Source: Datisca glomerata (taxonomy: Eukaryota; Streptophyta; Magnoliopsida; Cucurbitales; Datiscaceae). From it: a stretch of DNA of 64,000 bases. The notes beneath the pieces were generated by a model. That model did not search any database. It was not told where the DNA came from and worked only from the letters and a program-made list of their open reading frames with translations. Of this stretch, positions 9,821 through 21,599 are shown piece by piece (within the stretch, counting starts at the first letter, position 1; each line of letters begins with the position of its first letter). The stretch covers positions 558,001 through 622,000 of the forward strand of contig QANY01005052.1 of assembly GCA_003255025.1 (NCBI GenBank), read 5' to 3'. The translations under genes and the position numbers were made by a program.

Positions 9821-12800
9821 ATGAACTCCCGCGAGTTCGTTCTGGTTTCTACCGCCACTGTCTTCGGTGCCTTAACCTCTGCGCTTGCTTTTCGCCTCTT
9901 CTTCTTTAACCCTAGAAAGCAACTCAAGAAAATCGATTCGTCGCATCAAGACATCGTACCAGAGAATGACATTCCGCCGTGCCCTTTCAATCCCTCCAAA
10001 CGCAACGGGTCAGGAAAATTTTAAATCCTTTCTGCTTGCTTGTACTGCTCTGTTCTTAAACCATACTAGACTTCTTCTTTTTCTTCTTCTTTTCCCCTCA
10101 AAAGTGACATATGTATCGTTGGGTTTAACCATTATTGAGCCGTTCTCTCTCCGTTACTATTTATTTATGAGGTTATTCATTCCCAAACAGTTTAAAAGAG
10201 TTATTTGTATATTTTTTAACTGAATGCAGATATCTGACATGGGATGACTACTTCATGGCAATTGCATTTTTATCAGCGGAAAGATCCAAAGATCCTAACA
10301 GGCAGGTCATATTTTCAGCTCTTCAGCTCAAGTGCTTTAAGCTAAGATGGTATAATTGCATTAAAAGTAGGAAGAGAAAAACAAAATTGGGTTTCAACTT
10401 ATCTGAAACTTTGTTGTTCATTTTTTGTTACTCATTTTCCATTATGATGTAGATGAATAAAAATTTCAATTGGAAGTGTAGAATGACCTCCTATGAATGT
10501 TTTTGATGTTGTAGGTTGGTGCATGCTTAGTTAGTCAAAATGGTATAATTCTCGGTAAGTTCGATTGCTTGCAAGTTCTGATTACTCCGGAAAATTTGTT
10601 GAGGACTTTAAATATCACTACGACATTGCATTATATGCCAGAAACTGAGTTTTGTGGAAGAGGTATAGGATGACAGACTTATATTGTTCTTGTCTGTGAT
10701 CGGTTTATTTAGCGCTGAGATGGAATCTTGTAGTTACACACTTGAATGGATGCCCCTCCATTGATCTTACGCTATTACTACTTCAGTAGTTAGCTATATT
10801 AATGCAAAAAGCAGTACTTTCTCATTTTCTGGCTCAGTATCAAAGAGAACAAAATTGTTAGTTCACTACAACCTTGACAAAGTTTATCCTTGTGTTTTTC
10901 TGCCTTTTTTAGTAACTTGTTACAGTTCACTGATAATATTCAATATTTCATTAGTATCATTTTGTTTCCATATTTGAACACACTACAATGCGAGACAAGA
11001 AAGAGCAAATGTTAATTCAATACTTTAAGTTCTGATGGAGACATTGAGTACTCTGTCACAAGACGTCTAATAAGTTTTATTTTGACGAGCATGGCATTGG
11101 AATGGTATTTCTAAGCAATTCCTTGGTCAGGCATAGGCTATAACGGATTTCCAAGAGGTTGTTCTGATGACAAGCTTCCTTGGGCAAAGGTCAGTGTTTA
11201 ATGGCAAAGTAATCCGGGATACAATTGTCATTTAACTACTAACAATTTCTCTCTTATGATTCAGAAATCCAAAACCAATAATCCTTTGGAAACAAAGTAC
11301 CCGTAAGTTCAGTGCTAATAAAAGTTTCACTGTTTGAATTGCAATCTGCTGTTTAGACAACGGAATTTGATATGTGCCAATTCGTTTGTCATCAAACCCT
11401 GTCTTTTGCATATTCCTCTAGTATGTGATTCTGTCAACCTCTTCTTCACAATAAAATATAATTGTTTTGTAGTTACGTCTGTCACGCTGAAGTCAATGCT
11501 ATTCTCAACACAAATCATGCTTCTGCTGCCGGGCAGGTTAGCTGCTAGTACCTTAGTTTCTTTTACATATCGTTTGAATTTTTTTTATATACAGATTTTA
11601 GTTTCACATCACATGTATTCTAAATCTTATCTTGCACTAACTAAGCATGCAACATCTTCTACTATATCATTTTGTCTAGTGATGCAAAAATAAGATTTGT
11701 CTCTTTGCAATCTTGACAGAGGCTCTACGTAACAATGTTTCCCTGCAATGAATGTGCCAAAATAATTATTCAGGTTAGCTAATGTTTCTCATACAGCAAG
11801 GAGCCAGAGTCTTTGATCTGATTTTGGGATTTGCTACACTGTTTTCTGGTAGACATATATTGTATAAAAAGCACAATAAGTGGAATCCACACAGCTAAAA
11901 CATTGAGCATGTTAACATACCTAGACATAAAATGTATGTGTTTCATTGGAACTTATGGACATTTATTCAATTGTAAGATGTATGTCGACTTCTATAGTCA
12001 AGCATCTTTTGTTGGTATCTTTTTGAATCATCACCAAGCCGTGCTAAACATTTGTTAAAGCGTCAATGTGTCATGAACCTTCTAGGTGGTAGTTTTTCAG
12101 GCACTAGAGTCTGTCCCAGATAGTGGATGTTGAGAATTATCTTACATGTTTTTCATGGTTTTGTAAGAAATAGGTCTAACTCAACTTTTTCTTCTCCTCT
12201 TCCAGTCGGGTGTATCTGAAGTTATATATTTTGTGGAGAAGAGGTTAAACAATTCAGACACTGCATACATTGCTTCTCATAAGTTACTATCCTTGGCTGG
12301 TGTAAAAGTAAGTCTTGCTTATTTTCCTTTTGTGAACTTCTGGCTTTTGCAGTTTTTTATTTCTTTTATTAATTTTGCTTGGTTGAGCTTATCAAACCTG
12401 GTAACTAAATTCCACATAGTTTGGCTTCGGCATAAGAATGACTCCCATATTCAATAATTTGCTTAAGAATATGTACCAACCATTTAAAAGAGTCTTGTAT
12501 GTGAAGATATGTTTTCTTCGCATTCGAAGATTGTTATTATATTAAGATTAATATTTGGCTCTTGACCTGATGAGAATGAACTCTTCCTTACTACTGACAT
12601 GGTCCAATCATGTCGTTACACGTTTATATTACATTAAATTTATGTTTAATATTCATTTAAAAGACAATAAGTTCTACCATTAATATTAAATATTAATAGT
12701 TCTTGAAAGAAGTATAAATATTAATATATCATTAATTATTATCAAACAGAAAGAAGAACATGATCGGATCACATTAGCGGTAAGGAGGGGCTCTTTCACC

Positions 12801-13084
12801 TATTGTTCTTATAGTGATAGTGCTTATGAAGAAATAAGTTTAATGGCTCATTAAGGTTTGGGTTTTAAAAGCATACATATAAATCTACTTGGATATGCAC
12901 TTAGATTACAACCTCCGCATGGAATTGTGCTACAGAAATTGCTTATGAATGTTAACAGACTTTATTTTTTAGTTACCGTTTAAAATATATAAGCAGTAAC
13001 TTCTCCTCTTATGCTTTGGTGCAACAGGTTAGGAAACATCAACCTCAGATGAAACAAATACTAATCAAGTTTGAGGACCCTTAG
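9821..13084 (+). CDS. Deoxycytidylate (dCMP) deaminase, 9 exons, 225 aa
   Basis: The gene encodes a zinc-dependent deaminase converting dCMP to dUMP, the precursor for thymidylate synthesis. Exons are 9821-10008, 10230-10305, 10515-10554, 11131-11189, 11265-11302, 11473-11536, 11720-11773, 12206-12307 and 13028-13084. All introns are GT-AG and phases join to 678 nt. Residue H138 in H-A-E (catalytic E140) and C164/C167 in P-C-N-E-C are the expected zinc and proton-shuttle residues. The G-Y-N-G-F-P-R-G-C block (residues 104-112) is typical of dCMP deaminases rather than cytidine deaminases. Residues 6-29 form a hydrophobic segment before a basic stretch, suggesting a membrane anchor or targeting signal. 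The start at 9821 gives M-N-S-R-E; no better upstream in-frame ATG is seen. All motifs are intact, so I expect a working gene. The plant orthologue is known as a cytidine/deoxycytidylate deaminase family protein. Confidence 0.95.
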
Positions 13085-16000
13085 ATCATGTCAACTTCTA
13101 TGGTATGTTCCAACTTAAACAGATACAGGAGTTCATTTTATTACAATGAACAATTTGCCTCCTCTATATGATGGTTCTTGCATTTGCGTTGATAGCTAGT
13201 TTCTGGAACGCAGTTCTGAGCTCTATTGAATTCTGGCAGTTTAGCACTAATAGTCAGTTGAAAAGTGTCAGTATAACAAGATAACTTGAGGCATTTTGCT
13301 GTAATCATATAGCCAATTCACCACTCTTCAAAAAATACAAATAGGAATCAGTGTCAATGAATATTATCATATGAAGAATACTATCAATTTGTGTACGACA
13401 TGGTTAGATCAATTGAATTGTGCCATGAAATTATTTGGTGCTGCCATTGTTTGATTTTGACAGGTCATTTGACACGGATTAAATAAGAATTCTGAGAAAA
13501 TTAAGTTACAGTAACTTGAATTCATAATCATGAGAGACATGTGGAGGTGTATAAACCACTTAATAGACATCATTTGTCAAATACGAGGTAACAACTGAAC
13601 CAAGATTGCTTCATGTTTTGGCAAACAGGATGCAAATTTGTTCATGTGGAAATTACATAATTTGATAAACTAAATAAATTGCAACGATGACCGGTTTTCT
13701 TAAGTATAATTTTTTAAAAGTTTAATATTCCCGTTTTATCCCTATCCTTTAAACGCCTCAAATCAGTTTCAGTGAAAATAATCAATGCTTAGTTTGTTCC
13801 CCTCTCAAATGCAAATATTCTTCCCCTCTCTAAGATGCTTAATTCGTTTGTCGGTTGGAGCATGCAGTTGATACATCGCTGAATTCTCTGTCATCCATTT
13901 TGGTTTTCAAGATTTCATCATCGATGTCAGAGCTTGGCACAAACCTGCGAGCCCGATTTTGTTCGACAAGCTCGTTTTTGTTCAACACTAAGCTTGGTTC
14001 TTTCCTCTTGCGTTTTAGGTTCCCCTGTTCATATTACTGCATGCTAGTTGCGGTCTATGTTTAGGGCTGCTACTCAAGCAAGGAGTTCAGGATTGATTCG
14101 AGTGCTTGGTCTCTAGGGTTTAGGATTGATTTCGCTCAATTGATGCGATTTAGTTTGCTTGAATCCGATATGCTATGCGAAGGTTTAGATTCGCAGGCTC
14201 CAACGGTTCAATTGGGAATGGTTGGTTTGGGTAACCCTCCCCCTACTACTGATTGACTACATTATTTCCATTTCCTTAATGTATGCTCTCTCTCTATCTA
14301 TCTGTGTATCTGTCCTCCATGTTCCTCTGTTTTCTTTTTGAAACTTAGTTCGTCTTACTTAATCTAGATTTGTTGCATCAACTAGTTCCATGTTCTATTA
14401 ATTTTTTTTATTTACCATGTGATCAAACTTGATATCGTCTATTGTTTATAGTGATATTACTTGACGATTCGAAGTTTAGAAGCTGATTTTAGTCTGGCTT
14501 CGGTCTGATTGAAACCATGAGGTGGTTTAGATGTCGTCTACTTGGTTTTGGTTGAGTGTCAACTTCACCACGCTCGAGCTTCGGAGCTGAGCTTCGGAGC
14601 TGGAAACCTTGTTTTTGCTAGTAAGTACATTGAGTGTTGACTTTAATTTTTGCCTGTTTGGTCGTTATGAACTTTATTTTATGAAATCTGTAATGCCTTA
14701 CTTTAAGTGTGAATAGTTTATATACCCTCTTGTAGTAAATTATGACAAGTTATAAATTTTTAATGTGTAAGCATAGATAATCTTCTTATTAGCATTACGT
14801 TTCGAAAACTGGTGCCAATTGCTATGCTCGTTGTTAAGCTCATTGTCCTCAATAACCATGCACTAATTATATATTTTGTTTCTGAAACATGCTTAATAAA
14901 GAAAATGAAAAAAGAAATTAAAATGTTTTTAAACTTCAGAATATTCGTTCATCCTTGCATGATGTAAACATTTTTATCTACTACAGTGTATAGATTACAA
15001 ACATCATGTTTGCGATATTTAAACCTATTTAACAAGTGATGTTTAAAAACATTACCCAATTTTTGAACTATTACATAAATTGATTACAACAAAACTAAAT
15101 TAGTTGCTTAAATTAAGTAGGTGAGTTTTTGAGGTGTAATTAAATTGCTTACTTAGTGTAAATCACTTAATTACTTAAATTAAGCGGGTTTACTTTATGT
15201 GGCTAATCAACCGAAAAAATTAAGGGCATATATGGATACCGGATAGTTCACATATATACTAACGAGAACAACCTGGCTTCCCGAGAAATCGATAAATAGA
15301 CGTTTTAAGATGCTTGGGTTTTGGTCTCTCCAGAAATCGGAATAAAACAATTTTTTTTGTTTCTAAAATATGAATAAAACAATAAAGTATATGTGAATAT
15401 TCAATAGTATGATTACATATTTCTGCAATTTAACATAAATTTTTATTATAATAAAAATAAGATAATAAGTATTAACTAATCCTACTAAATAATTAAGTAA
15501 TACTCATTGTAATTTATATAAAAATTAATGATAATTATGTTTCCGAGTGTTTACTTTTTATTTACAATGAATAGTCTAAAAAATTATTTTATATGCAATT
15601 CTTGTAAATAAATATTATAAATGTCTAGCTGACATCCAAAATAAGATTAATCATTATTGTATGAAGAAAATTTATGTAAAAAATTATCGTTATTCTTTAT
15701 AATAATCTTATTGTTATTATAAAATCTGAGCTCTTCTGGCAGAGAAAAAAGTACCTAAATTAGGGAATACGGAAAAAATTGTAAAATGGAATTTTAAATA
15801 ATGCACCATGGCGTATCCCAAATATAATGGAATTAGATCCTATAATCTATGATGGTGATTCAATGGAAATTGCAACCATAATCAATTATGTTTGAATACC
15901 AAATCGCCCATTTTAACAAAACATTATTTGGTAAGAGGTTTTCATACTCCGGCAATGGTATTATGTGAATAAAAGGAGGAGATCAAATTGCATCGGCTAT

Positions 16001-16183
16001 TCTCTTAATCATCCATAATCCATAATCCAATAATATTTATAATATATAATCTATCTATAATATATATAAATCTATAAAATATATAAAAGTATCAAAATTG
16101 AGAATCATTTTTGGACTGTCCTTCATAAATTTTAAATCTTCGGGATTGTCCTTTAATTAATTCATTTCCACTCATTTGTTATA
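13085..16183. other. 3' flank of the deaminase gene and AT-rich intergenic DNA
   Basis: The first few hundred bases should hold the deaminase 3' UTR. Between 13855 and 14251 composition is less AT-rich, with two short ATG frames (one at 14143, about 36 codons), perhaps the eroded 5' end of another gene, but no family is recognisable. From 14700 to 16183 the DNA is very AT-rich. A Helitron-like 5' motif (TCTATAAAATATATAAAAG) occurs at 16071, but no matching 3' end was assigned. Confidence 0.45.
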
Positions 16184-17966
16184 CTAGTTCACATGCATGT
16201 GCTACCGTGCGTAGTTTAAATAATTTTCTTAAATATTTGTTAAATTATGATATGATATATTCGTTGAAGCAACGAATTTAAATATAATAATTCTCAAGAA
16301 GAGTGTTGTACGAAATAAATCTTTATTATATTAAAGGGGTTTAAAGGGAAGAAATTTTTTATTTTCCCTTATATCCTTTAAACTCCATTAAATATAGTGA
16401 TTAAGTTTTTTTATTATTTAAGTCAATTATACTATATTAACTAATTATTCTTTTACTAATGCTTTATAAAATTTTATATTTGATATCATTATGCCATTAG
16501 AAATGTGATTGATCATGTATATTATCTTAGATATCTTTATATCATGAATATTGTTTTGTCAATAATAATGTGTTATTGTCTATCTGTAAGTTTTTTATTT
16601 TATTGTTTAGTTTTTTTAATTTTATAATAAATCTAATAATTTTCAATGTCCATTACCTATAATAAAATACTTTGTTAGATGTAATTTTCTCTTCTCAAAT
16701 AATTCTAAGTTTATTTTAATCTTATCTTACGATATTAAATTTATTAAGATTGTACGTTCTTTAATTTAAATTCTTTTATAGATAATTTATCTTCTTGAGA
16801 TGACGCACGTATTATTCAAGTTTCATTCTATTAGCAATAATTATATTGTAAATATATTATCTCTAGATGATGTATGATTTGAATTTCCTTTAATCTGCAA
16901 AAGTTTAACTATAAATATGAGAAAATTATCATTTTTATTTTGTTGTTGTTTTAGATTTACAATATTTTGAAAGCTAATGTATTCACTTCAACATTAATAA
17001 TAATTTTAAAACTTATTGTATAATTTTAAAATTCTTCACATATTCTCTCATTTAATATAATTTATATAATAGAATATTATTAGTTTTATTCAATAATAAT
17101 TTGTTTATAAATAATTTGTAAAATTAAATATTTTTGTAATATTAGGCAAATAGAAACATAAAAATCCGTAAAGATAGATTTTGAAGTTATTTTTGGGTCA
17201 ACAGTAATTTATTCGTTAGAAATTTATAAAAATTAGATGTTATAGAATATTTTTATGTTATCAGAACATGAAATTCATATAAATGAACTAAGATAAATAT
17301 TTTTTAAAAATATGAAAGATCTCTTAATATGATAGAATCTAACAATTCGATAAATAATCATTTTGTATATCATTCAAATAGTAATTTTATACAGTAAAAT
17401 GTTAACAATATTATTAACAAGCTAACGTATTTATTGTTACTTTATTTCACTTTAAATTTAAATTTACAGTTATTTTAAAAAATAATGTATTTATTTAAAA
17501 ATTATTATTATTTTTAATTTTTTGATTTATTTTAACATGCTTAACACTTGTGAAGCACGTATTTGAACTAGTTAACTATAAAATTCTATTAATGTAGTAT
17601 ATTTCAAAAGATGAAAAAAATAGTAAACATAGGTGCAAAATGTGTTGTTGTTTGTAAAATGCATAAGAACATATTAAATTTCGTTCAAATATATATAAGT
17701 GTTCCAAACTCTATTATTTTTAATCGTATGTTTTAACTGATAAATTTATTTTTTATTCATTTTTTACTTTTTTCACGTGTCTTAGTTTAATTTCAGACAT
17801 GTTTATTATCAATAATATATAATTTATTATCAATAATTTAAAAAAAATTATTAATATTTAATCTAAACATTTATGAAGGATGATAAATGAATTTCATGTA
17901 GTAGTGAGGATTATTTTTGTTTAAAAATGGTTTTTCATCTTTAGCACCATTTATATATACTATAGA
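16184..17966 (-). mobile_element. Non-autonomous Helitron, interrupted by a second Helitron
   Basis: On the minus strand the 5' end is TCTATAGTATATATAAATGG (plus 17966 and leftward). The 3' end is the 12-bp palindrome CACATGCATGTG followed closely by ACTAG, with CTAG at plus 16184-16187. Flanks are A at 16183 and T at 17967, the A|T insertion preference of Helitrons. Without the insert at 16320-17571 the element is only about 530 bp and has no coding capacity, so it must have moved by proteins from elsewhere. Confidence 0.6.
16320..17571 (+). mobile_element. Non-autonomous Helitron (1.25 kb) nested in the previous one
   Basis: It starts TCTTTATTATATTAAAGGGG at 16320 after an A. It ends with a degenerate hairpin (ACTTGTG...CACGTA), then CTAG at 17568-17571 followed by T. 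The interior is AT-rich and non-coding. The 5' end closely resembles those of the elements starting at 24054 and 24059, so all three are one family. Orientation is opposite to its host Helitron. Confidence 0.75.
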
Positions 17967-18120
17967 TTAGAAAATATTGACAAGAGACTCATACGTAAGT
18001 GAAATTTTTTGATAGAACAGTTGGTACCACCTATTTAATATATTAGTGGATAATCCTCACGTGTTAATTTTTTTTGTATGATACAATGAAAAAATTATTT
18101 CAACAAAACGAGCCACCAAG
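17967..18120. other. Short AT-rich spacer
   Basis: No feature is seen between the nested Helitrons and the gypsy remnant. Confidence 0.4.
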
Positions 18121-18659
18121 ATTGAATATTATATTTGTAAAGGGAAATTTCCTCACACCCAAAAGCATAAGAATATTAAGAGTGAAAGAAAGAATTCTCA
18201 AGAAATAAATATTGAATTACTTCCATTTTGCATTGAATCAATTGATTTACAATTAGCCTCTATTTATAGGTTTTTGATTAGTTACAAGATTTAGTTAAAT
18301 CCCTCTGAACTAGAGGAATCAATAGAATATACCTCCTAGATTAAACTTATCATTTCAGACTAAGTTTATCTAATCTAACAACCGTTCGAATCTAAACCGT
18401 CAGATGGAGCATGATGAAATCAACGGTTTGAATGGTTTTTCCGCTTGGCCATGGTGGCAATCCACTCTTCATGCTTTCGATTGGTTGCATTTACTCATGT
18501 GGATTCTCAACTGATTTTTACCTGTATATTTACCCTTGCATTTAATATCACATAGTGAAATTAACTTGCAATATTTAAATTTTCTGCCATCATCATACAT
18601 CATTATTCTCGGCTCTTCTTTTATGCGCTGTTTATGATTGTTTTTCTGATATTCCTTTG

Positions 18660-18880
18660 TCGTTTCATCTTCCCGTTCAGAGAATGTATTTTGCACGTCA
18701 CTTCAGAACAATTCTTCATTTTCCTGCTCAGAGATTGTATTTCCCGTGTCATTTTAGAGCGACTCTTCCTCTTTTCGCTCAGAAGATGTCTCGCATGCGC
18801 AGAGGATATATTACACACGTCATTTTGAAGTGACTCTTCATTTCCCGCTCAGAGGACGCATTACACACGTCATTTCCTTA
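18660..18880. repeat. About four diverged 50-70 bp tandem repeats in the LTR-like region
   Basis: The motif 'GCTCAGAGGATGTATTACACACGTCATTT' (first 20 bases GCTCAGAGGATGTATTACAC) recurs with changes at about 18676, 18728, 18777 and 18847, separated by 'GACTCTTCATTTTC'-like spacers. It lies between the putative 3' LTR promoter and the antisense ORF of the gypsy remnant. Confidence 0.6.
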
Positions 18881-19130
18881 CTCGCCAACAGTCACGTCTT
18901 TTCATTTCTTATCCCAGTAACCCACATCCTCCAAATCATCAGTTCAAACGATCACATTTCCATTATCTTTACCCCTCAATTATCCCATTCCAATAAACTA
19001 TTCTTTACTTTTATTTGAAATTCGCCACTTATATAAGGTCTCCTACCCTATTTCCTGCTTTCACCTCCTAGCTTTCTATCTTGTAAGTTCCTGCTATTTT
19101 CTTCTTCCTTCTTCTTTATTTTCTTTAACT

Positions 19131-20984
19131 ATGGAGAAATGGAATACTCCCGTACCCTTAGTGAGAAATTCAGAGGAGTTCAACCTGTTTCTGGTCCGTT
19201 ACCGAGAGTCTTTTCCCTCAGATGTTTTATGCGCGTTAGGAAAGAGTGAATCCATAGTCATTCCATGTAATCCCCCTTACCAAATTACCCTTAGCCCTAT
19301 CGTCATAACCCTAGGTCTCAAGCTTCTATTTTCTCCTTTGTTGTCCCAGTTCTTCCACACAGTAGGTTTGGTCCTTCTCAATTTACTCCTAGCTTAGGCG
19401 TAGATGCTTAGAATAGGAGATATCATTTTGGTTTAGGGTTAGATGAACTCTTCCAATACGACATAGTCAAATTCTTAGTTGACATTTATTACCTTGCCCT
19501 TCGTCCATCTGAAAAGATGGAGAGTTCAATAATCGCGATCTCAAGAGCAGATAAAGGTTGGGAGAGGGATACATTCTTAATTGGTGGGAACTAGGGCGGT
19601 GATGGCCGTTGGAAAATTCCCAAGAAATGGGAAATTTTCACTATGTCACCGGAGGTTCGGTTCTTGCCTTTATTTCTATTTGTTTGCCTATTCATTCCCT
19701 TTATTTCTGACTAATGAGTATTTTTCTTTATTTTTCTTCGAGCACAAGAGAGGGACTGGAAGGTACTCCTCGACTTTAACCACTTTGTTGCTTCAGTTCC
19801 CGTTCCCGCTTAGGGCTCGTCTTCATCTTCAACCCCAACTTCTGCCCCAGTGTTAGCACGCTCTTCATCAATGCCCACTCACTCTTTTCGTTTGGACTTT
19901 AATAACTCCATCTCAAGCTCTTCAGATCACCAAGAGTTATTCGATCGGGCTACAGTTGGTATAATAATGGCTAAGAGATTATGGAGCAAGTTCGTGGGTC
20001 CTATAGAGAAGAGGACTCTCACTGATACCTCAAGCTCTTCCCATTCATAGCTTGTTACTGCCGCTACTGCCACTACTGATCCTGCTCCCAATGAGTCTGT
20101 TGTGAGGATCAAGGCTCCATTGAGCAGCTGCTGTAGAGACTCCTGCTTAGGGATCTAGAGATGCTGCAATCCCACCTCCTATTCCGTGGAAGCTGAGACG
20201 CGTCATTAGTGTTTCCGTTCTGGAGATGGTAATCTTTTTTAATGATCTGGTTGCCTCTCATTTCATCCTTCCTGGCATTCAGTCACGTTCTGATAATGAC
20301 ATTTTGAAGAGGCTCCCAATCGGTGATCTTATGAGCAGATTGAGCCACGACTTGATGCGGGTAATATATATATATATATATATATATACACATTTTCTTC
20401 TTTTTTTACGAATAATTTTCTTACTTTGTATATTCCTCTATTTTTTTCAGGTTGTCATCCATCATAGTGCTTTTCAAGCTTTCCACACTTAGCGCGACCA
20501 AGCTTTGTCCCAACTCCGGAGAGAGCTTTCGTTGGTTAACTCCACAAACGCTCGTTTCCAAGCTGAGAAAGAGCAGTACGTGACCAGTGAAATCGAGCTT
20601 CAAAAGGCTTTATAGAAGATGGCACATGATGCTGAAGTCACTGTTGCAGAGGAGCGAAGGCTAGTGACAGCCCTTGAATCCGCAAAACCTTGGCTGAAGC
20701 TGAGTCGGCCAAAATTTAAGCTGAAAAAGAGAGATGTGACTATTGAGAGGGAGGCTGCTTCTAATGCAGAGTATCAGGCTCTTTTCGAACAAGGGGAGAT
20801 TATGGTCTACAGCGCGGGCTATAAGGATGCAATGGTAACTCGTCCTCCAAGACAGCCCCTTGTTCTAGAAGTTGAGGATTTTGTGGGTGCTTTAACAAAA
20901 GATGCCCTACTCAAGTATCTCATTCTGCTGCCATTCTCGTTCTTGTTTCTAGAGAGGGTGCCCCCGAGGAGTATCTTGAAGTGA
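19131..20984 (+). pseudogene. Antisense extra ORF of the Tat-like gypsy remnant, with an intron
   Basis: This frame lies opposite to pol. The first open part (19131-19397) starts M-E-K-W and contains F-P-S-D-V-L-C-A-L-G and a PFSPLLSQFFHTVGL-like block. These resemble the 'putative gypsy-type transposon' domain (Pfam Transposase_28) found in plant Tat elements. Frame changes follow at 19350-20060. Near 20361 the sequence GCGG|GTAATA begins a 90-bp apparent intron ending TTTTTTTCAG at 20450, which contains an (AT)n run. The downstream exon to 20984 is rich in Glu/Gln/Arg and likely coiled coil. Stops inside the ORF mark it as decayed. The function of such antisense ORFs is unknown. Confidence 0.6.
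20366..20390. repeat. (AT)n microsatellite inside the apparent intron
   Basis: This is an uninterrupted TA dinucleotide run just after the 5' splice site of the antisense-ORF intron. Confidence 0.85.
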
Positions 20985-21189
20985 TAATAGTCTAGACTTC
21001 TTTTTTTTTCTTTTCCTATTGTATTTTTCCCATTATAATCAATGAGAAACTTGTTTTAGTAATTTGATTTGATCCTTTCCTTTAGTAAATTTTTCTCCCA
21101 TTTCTGAATCTCTTACTACTGCCATCCTATTCTTCTTCTTTTAGAACTTCTTTCCTTTATGATTTCCGTTAGAGGGCAGTGATGCAGTC

Positions 21190-21375
21190 ACTATTCCTCA
21201 TAGACTTAAGCTCTTAATGAGTCCAGGGGCTCGTTTTCATTTCCTTTAGAAAACAGAAGCTTTCATGGACACAAACTCTTAGTGAGGTCATGGGCCATTT
21301 TCCATTTTCTTTAGAAAGCATGAGCTTTCATGGACATAAGCTCTTAATGAGCTCAGGGGCCCATTTCCATTTTTG
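21190..21375. repeat. Roughly 75-bp tandem repeat in the gypsy spacer
   Basis: The block 'CATGGACATAAGCTCTTAAT...GGGGCCCATTTCCATTT' occurs about 2.5 times with substitutions. It lies between the antisense ORF and the integrase end, where Tat-type elements often carry tandem repeats. Confidence 0.7.
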
Positions 21376-21599
21376 AAAAAAAATAAAGAACACTAGATTT
21401 TTACGTGAAAAACCCTTAATGGGAAAAAACCACGGGCTAAATATTTTCACTATTTTAAAGATAATTACACATAATATTTACGTAAATATAAAGCATTCCA
21501 AAGTTTGGGTAGGTCACTTCCCTCACTCGTCATTTAGTAATAAGACCCGTTTCCCACAGCCGCTTTGATTATGAAGGGTCCTTAATTTGACCCCAAATT

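Noticed and set aside
10570..10670. Open stretch in deaminase intron 3 considered as an extra exon
   Set aside because: Joining exon 3 directly to exon 4 gives the conserved I-L-G-I-G-Y-N-G block in phase; an extra exon would interrupt it.
13855..14251. Two short ATG frames downstream of the deaminase gene, possibly the start of another gene
   Set aside because: They are not continued by exons I can recognise, and the composition soon returns to AT-rich non-coding DNA. Kept only as a remark in the intergenic entry.
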